A DNA stretch of 64,000 nucleotides, taken from assembly GCA_963741755.1 (NCBI GenBank), contig CAVUJG010000021.1, positions 115,667 through 179,666 on the forward strand. Reading direction: 5' to 3'. This document shows positions 60,652-64,000 of this stretch, one piece after another. Every line of letters begins with the position of its first letter. Position 1 is the first letter of the stretch. Position numbers and translations under genes: made by a program. The notes beneath the pieces were generated by a model, which did not search any database, was not told the origin of the DNA, and saw nothing but the letters and a program-made list of their open reading frames with translations. This stretch comes from Sva-07 sp963741755. Its GTDB lineage: Bacteria; Actinomycetota; Acidimicrobiia; Acidimicrobiales; Ilumatobacteraceae.

Positions 60652-61839
60652 ATGGGGCCGGCCCGATCACCGGTCGGCCCCGTGACCGCAACGGTCACGT
60701 CTCGGGTTCCGTTCTGGCGGAACGTCAACGTTCTCAAGTGGGTGGCCCAACTGGTCGTGGTGGCCGGCGCGGTCGCCGTCGTCATCTGGTTGTACGGCAA
60801 CTACACCGAGAACGCGTCCCGCCAGAACATCCCGACCAACCTCGACTTCCTCGACAATCCGGCGGCGTTCCAGATCACCGGGAACTCGCTGTCGCAGAGC
60901 GCACCAGTGCGCGATGCGCTCGTCCAGGGACTCCTGAACACGCTGCGGGTGTCGGTGGTGGCGATCGTCGCCGCCACGGTGCTCGGAACGCTGATCGGCA
61001 TCGGCAGGCTGTCGTCGAACTGGATCGTCAAGAAGCTGGCGGCGGTCTACGTCGAGGCGGTCCGCAACATCCCGCTCGCGCTCTTCCTCACCGCCAGCGT
61101 GCTGGTGGTCGTGCTCGGTGTGTTCCCGCAGATCACCGACGCTTGGGACCTCGCCGGCCTCGCGATCATCTCCAACCGTGGGGTCGCGGTGGCTTGGTAC
61201 CAGGGTTCTGGCGCTGGGCTCCTGCTGATGCTCGCCGTCGGCGCCCTCGTCTGGTACGGCGTGGCTCGATGGCGATCCAGCGTGTCGGACAGGACAGGTG
61301 CGCTGCCGCGGTCCGGGCTCTGGGGCGGTGCGGCGTTCGTGATCGTGCTCGTGCTGGGGTGGACCCTGTTGGGCTACTCGTACACCCTGCCAGCGGTGGA
61401 GGGACGAGCGACCGCTGGCGGCATCAGGATCGACCCGTCGTTCTTCGCACTGTTCCTCGCGCTGACGATCTACACCGCGAGCCACATCGCCGAGATCGTC
61501 CGCGGGTCGATTCAGGCAGTCCCGCTCGGCCAGGGTGAAGCTGCAGATGCGGTCGCGCTGAGCGGCTTCCAACGCATGTGGTACATCATCCTCCCGCAAG
61601 CGATGCGGATCGGGATCCCACCGATCGGCAACCAGTACCTGAACCTGATCAAGAACTCATCGCTCGGCGCGGCGATCGGGTACTACGACCTCACCCTGGT
61701 CGCGCAGACCACCGTCGGCAACGGCTCACCCGCCGTCCCCGTCTTCTTCCTCACGATGACCGTGTACATCTGCATCTCGCTCGTGGTGTCCGCACTGGTC
61801 AACGTCGCCAACCGTCGCATGATGCTGGTGGAACGATGA
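60652..61839 (+). CDS. Amino acid ABC transporter permease (AapQ type)
   Basis: The 395-residue permease has an N-terminal helix, a large periplasmic stretch (about 60-90) as in AapQ, then helices around LRVSVVAIVAATVLGTLIGIG and later pairs. The EAA loop is QGEAADAVALSGFQRMWYIILPQAMRIGIPP, contacting the ATPase. It is longer than standard His/Glu permeases because of a region between helices at 165-225, typical of the Aap branch. Its stop overlaps the next start (ATGA). Confidence 0.92.
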   Translation: MGPARSPVGPVTATVTSRVPFWRNVNVLKWVAQLVVVAGAVAVVIWLYGNYTENASRQNIPTNLDFLDNPAAFQITGNSLSQSAPVRDALVQGLLNTLRVSVVAIVAATVLGTLIGIGRLSSNWIVKKLAAVYVEAVRNIPLALFLTASVLVVVLGVFPQITDAWDLAGLAIISNRGVAVAWYQGSGAGLLLMLAVGALVWYGVARWRSSVSDRTGALPRSGLWGGAAFVIVLVLGWTLLGYSYTLPAVEGRATAGGIRIDPSFFALFLALTIYTASHIAEIVRGSIQAVPLGQGEAADAVALSGFQRMWYIILPQAMRIGIPPIGNQYLNLIKNSSLGAAIGYYDLTLVAQTTVGNGSPAVPVFFLTMTVYICISLVVSALVNVANRRMMLVER

Positions 61840-63059
61840 ACCGCGGCCCCATCGCAACGTGGCTCCACTACAACCTGTTCCGCACCAGGCGCGATGCCGT
61901 CTTGACCGTCGTGTTCGGCTCGTTGGCGATCTGGCTCCTGTACAAGACGATCAGCTTCATCTTCGTCACCGGTCGTTGGACGATCATCGAGGTCAACCTG
62001 CGCCTGCTGATGATCGGTCGGTACCCGGAGGTGCACGAGCTGCGCCTCGCTGTCACCGTGGTGGTGCTCGCGGCCTGGGGTGGCCTGCTCGCCGGATTCA
62101 TGCGGGGCCGCCAGGTCAGGGCAGGACGCGTGACCGCGGCCGACTCCAAACTCACTGCGACCCGGGTCCTCGACCTGGTCGAGCGACTCTGGCTCCCTCT
62201 CGCGGTCACAGTGCTGATCCTCGTGCTCGCCGGCACGTCGGGACCGTGGATCACCGCCGGCCTCGCCGCAGTCGCCGCGATCGTCGGGCGACTGATCGGG
62301 CCGTTCCTCGGGCGCGTTCGCATGAACGCTGTGGCCGCAGCCGTCACCGTCATCGTCTTCGCCGCGATCCCGATCGCGATGTACTACTACGTGGTCACCG
62401 CCGTCGGGTTCGACGGATGGGGCGGCTTCATGCTGAACCTGTTCCTGGCCATCTGCTCGATCGTGCTCTGCTACCCGTTCGGTGTGCTGTTGGCTTTGGG
62501 GCGACGGTCGGAGCTTCCGTTGGTCCGCCTCGTCTGCACCACCTACATCGAACTGATCCGTGGCGCACCGCTGTTCGTACTGCTGCTGCTCGCGAACGTC
62601 GCACTCGGATTCTTCGTCCCCGACACCCTCGCCCCAGCCACCTCGACACGAGCGATCGTGGTGTTCACCTTGTTCACGGCTGCATACATGGCCGAGATCA
62701 TCCGCGGTGGCCTGCAGTCGATCCCGCGCGGCCAGATCGAGGCGGCGAAGGCGGTGGGGCTCTCGCCGGTCCGGCAGATGGGGTACATCGTGCTGCCGCA
62801 AGCGCTCCGCAACGTGATCCCAGCGCAGATCGGTCAGCTGATCAGCCTGTTCAAGGACACGACGCTCGCCGGGATCGCGATGGGCCTCTTCGAGCTGCTG
62901 CAGGTGTCCGGGGCGATCACCGCGCAGCCGGAGTTCCGTGGCCAAGGTTTGATCGCCGAGACACTCACGTTCGCCGCACTCATGTTCTGGGTCGTGGCCT
63001 ACACAATGAGCCGAGAGAGCCAACGCCTCGAGAAACGACTGGGAGTGGGAAGCCGATGA
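61836..63059 (+). CDS. Amino acid ABC transporter permease (AapM type)
   Basis: The 407-residue permease begins at ATG 61836, overlapping the AapQ-like stop by 4 bp. It has additional N-terminal helices and a cytoplasmic stretch (about 85-115), then a conserved core: LIRGAPLFVLLLLANVALGFF and the EAA loop GQIEAAKAVGLSPVRQMGYIVLPQALRNVIPAQIG. This length and the extra N-terminal part are typical of AapM. Together with AapQ it forms the membrane channel of a general polar amino acid importer. The ATPase gene follows with an ATGA overlap. Confidence 0.92.
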   Translation: MNRGPIATWLHYNLFRTRRDAVLTVVFGSLAIWLLYKTISFIFVTGRWTIIEVNLRLLMIGRYPEVHELRLAVTVVVLAAWGGLLAGFMRGRQVRAGRVTAADSKLTATRVLDLVERLWLPLAVTVLILVLAGTSGPWITAGLAAVAAIVGRLIGPFLGRVRMNAVAAAVTVIVFAAIPIAMYYYVVTAVGFDGWGGFMLNLFLAICSIVLCYPFGVLLALGRRSELPLVRLVCTTYIELIRGAPLFVLLLLANVALGFFVPDTLAPATSTRAIVVFTLFTAAYMAEIIRGGLQSIPRGQIEAAKAVGLSPVRQMGYIVLPQALRNVIPAQIGQLISLFKDTTLAGIAMGLFELLQVSGAITAQPEFRGQGLIAETLTFAALMFWVVAYTMSRESQRLEKRLGVGSR

Positions 63060-63850
63060 CCGAAGACCAGAAGACTCCCGGGGACGCACCGGTGTTCGCC
63101 GACGCAACAGCCATCTCAGGCGACGTCATGATCGAAATCAGCGGCGTCGACAAGTACTTCGGCGACTTCCAGGCGCTGAAGAACATCAATCTGCGCGTCG
63201 GCACCCAAGAGGTGGTCGTCGTCATCGGGCCATCGGGCTCGGGCAAGTCGACCCTGATCCGATGCATCAACCGCCTCGAGGAACACGACGCCGGCCGCAT
63301 CGTCGTCGACGGCACGGAACTGTCGAACGACATCCGCAACATCCAGGAGATCCGCCGCGAGACGGGCATGGTGTTCCAGTCGTTCAACCTCTTCCCGCAC
63401 CTCACCGTGCTCGACAACATCACGCTTGCACCGCGCAAGGTGCGGCGGATGCCGAAGGCGAAGGCCGAGGCGCTCGGCATGGATCTGCTCGAGATGGTGA
63501 AGATCCCCGAGCAGGCGAGTAAGTATCCCGGCCAGATGTCGGGCGGACAGCAGCAGCGGGTGGCGATTGCGCGTGCGTTGGCGATGAGCCCGAAGGTGAT
63601 GTTGTTCGACGAGCCGACGTCGGCGCTCGACCCCGAGATGATCGGCGAGGTACTCGACACGATGAAGGACCTGGCGCGATCGGGCATGACGATGATCGTC
63701 GTCACCCACGAGATGGGGTTCGCTCGCGAGGTCGCCGATCGCGTCGTGTTCATGGCCGATGGCCAGATCGTCGAGGTCGGCACGCCGGAGCATTTCTTCG
63801 AGAATCCGAGCGAGGAACGCACGAAGCTGTTCCTCTCGCAAATTCTCTGA
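63056..63850 (+). CDS. Amino acid ABC transporter ATP-binding protein (AapP type)
   Basis: The 264-residue ATPase has Walker A GPSGSGKST (about residue 59), the signature SGGQQQRVAIARAL, Walker B VMLFDEPTSALD and the H-loop VTHEMGFAREVADRVVFM. An N-terminal extension of about 22 residues precedes the standard IEISGVDKYFGDF start. It energises import by the two upstream permeases. ATG 63056 overlaps the previous stop by 4 bp. It ends the operon, as the next reading frame starts 55 bp on with a different type of protein. Confidence 0.95.
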   Translation: MTEDQKTPGDAPVFADATAISGDVMIEISGVDKYFGDFQALKNINLRVGTQEVVVVIGPSGSGKSTLIRCINRLEEHDAGRIVVDGTELSNDIRNIQEIRRETGMVFQSFNLFPHLTVLDNITLAPRKVRRMPKAKAEALGMDLLEMVKIPEQASKYPGQMSGGQQQRVAIARALAMSPKVMLFDEPTSALDPEMIGEVLDTMKDLARSGMTMIVVTHEMGFAREVADRVVFMADGQIVEVGTPEHFFENPSEERTKLFLSQIL

Positions 63851-63905
63851 GAGTTCACATCTGCACGGTGCCGGTGTTCGCCAGGGCTCTGCCACAATCT
63901 GCGCC

Positions 63906-64000
63906 GTGACCGACACCGACGACACGCCCGAGGCCGCACCCGAGAAGTCATCGAAGCGATGGATCAAGTGGGTGGTCATCGGCGTCGTGGTCGCCGTCGT
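63906..64000 (+). CDS. Start of a membrane protein gene, cut by the window edge
   Basis: A frame from GTG 63906 encodes an acidic N-terminus (TDTDDTPEAAPEKSSKRW) followed by the start of a hydrophobic helix (WVVIGVVVAVV). The rest lies beyond the window. The layout suggests a single-pass or N-terminally anchored protein. Nothing can be said about function. It is 55 bp downstream of the transporter ATPase gene on the same strand and could be the last gene of that transcript. Confidence 0.5.
   Translation, partial: MTDTDDTPEAAPEKSSKRWIKWVVIGVVVAV

Overview
The window is a high-GC, gene-dense chromosomal segment with GTG/ATG starts and many 1-4 bp start/stop overlaps. Its gene families point to an actinobacterium: FbiA/CofD of the F420 pathway, a Rv3303c-like LpdA flavoprotein, actinobacterial-type DapD, a DUF5719-like secreted protein, an LCP-family protein, a stand-alone LigD-type polymerase and a 13E12-type HNH remnant. 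An Ilumatobacter-like member of the Acidimicrobiia is my best guess; this is inference from gene content, not a database match. I saw no rRNA or tRNA gene, no CRISPR array, no prophage and no complete insertion sequence.

Layout. 1-5.5 kb: tail of a cation-transporter-like gene, a thioredoxin-like protein, and a minus-strand set of GT2 glycosyltransferase, large membrane protein and DUF5719-like protein. 5.5-20.7 kb: a surface-glycan region with a flippase, GDP-mannose dehydratase, four GT4 glycosyltransferases, a sugar nucleotidyltransferase, an SDR epimerase-like protein, RmlD and an LCP ligase, mixed with fbiA, a Mug glycosylase, a GNAT enzyme and birA. BirA is divergent from the biotin-dependent carboxylase it probably biotinylates. 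20.7-29.1 kb: carboxylase alpha chain, LpdA, an M15-like peptidase, lysS, dapD and a LigD-type polymerase. 29.1-31.1 kb: a GT-C-like membrane protein flanked by gene fragments. 31-45.4 kb: transporters, pirin, nitroreductase, ThrH, a P-type ATPase, an HNH remnant, methylmalonyl-CoA mutase large subunit, Rid, class II aldolase and an alkyl sulfatase. 45.4-59.3 kb: a continuous RDD-rhodanese-ThiF frame, a DMT exporter, SIR2, an aminotransferase, RF3, DUF2207, a type I sulfatase and leucyl aminopeptidase. 59.4-63.9 kb: a complete Aap-type polar amino acid ABC transporter operon, then the start of another membrane protein.

A feature of the first 28.5 kb is a series of single-base frame breaks in otherwise well-conserved genes: the GT2/membrane pair, a small conserved protein, gmd (twice), rmlD, dapD and ligD-pol. 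DapD is normally essential, so residual indel errors in the assembly are the simplest explanation, but they must be checked before any of these genes is called dead.

The most unusual sequence structures are a perfect 34-bp inverted repeat with nested palindromes between dapD and ligD-pol, which shares a core with a hairpin at 17.9 kb; an 89-bp tandem duplication that copies the carboxylase stop codon and a nested hairpin; a diverged copy of the ligD-pol 3' end beyond the GT-C gene; and twelve tandem nine-residue repeats in the RDD protein. I found no convincing new multi-gene defence or mobile system.
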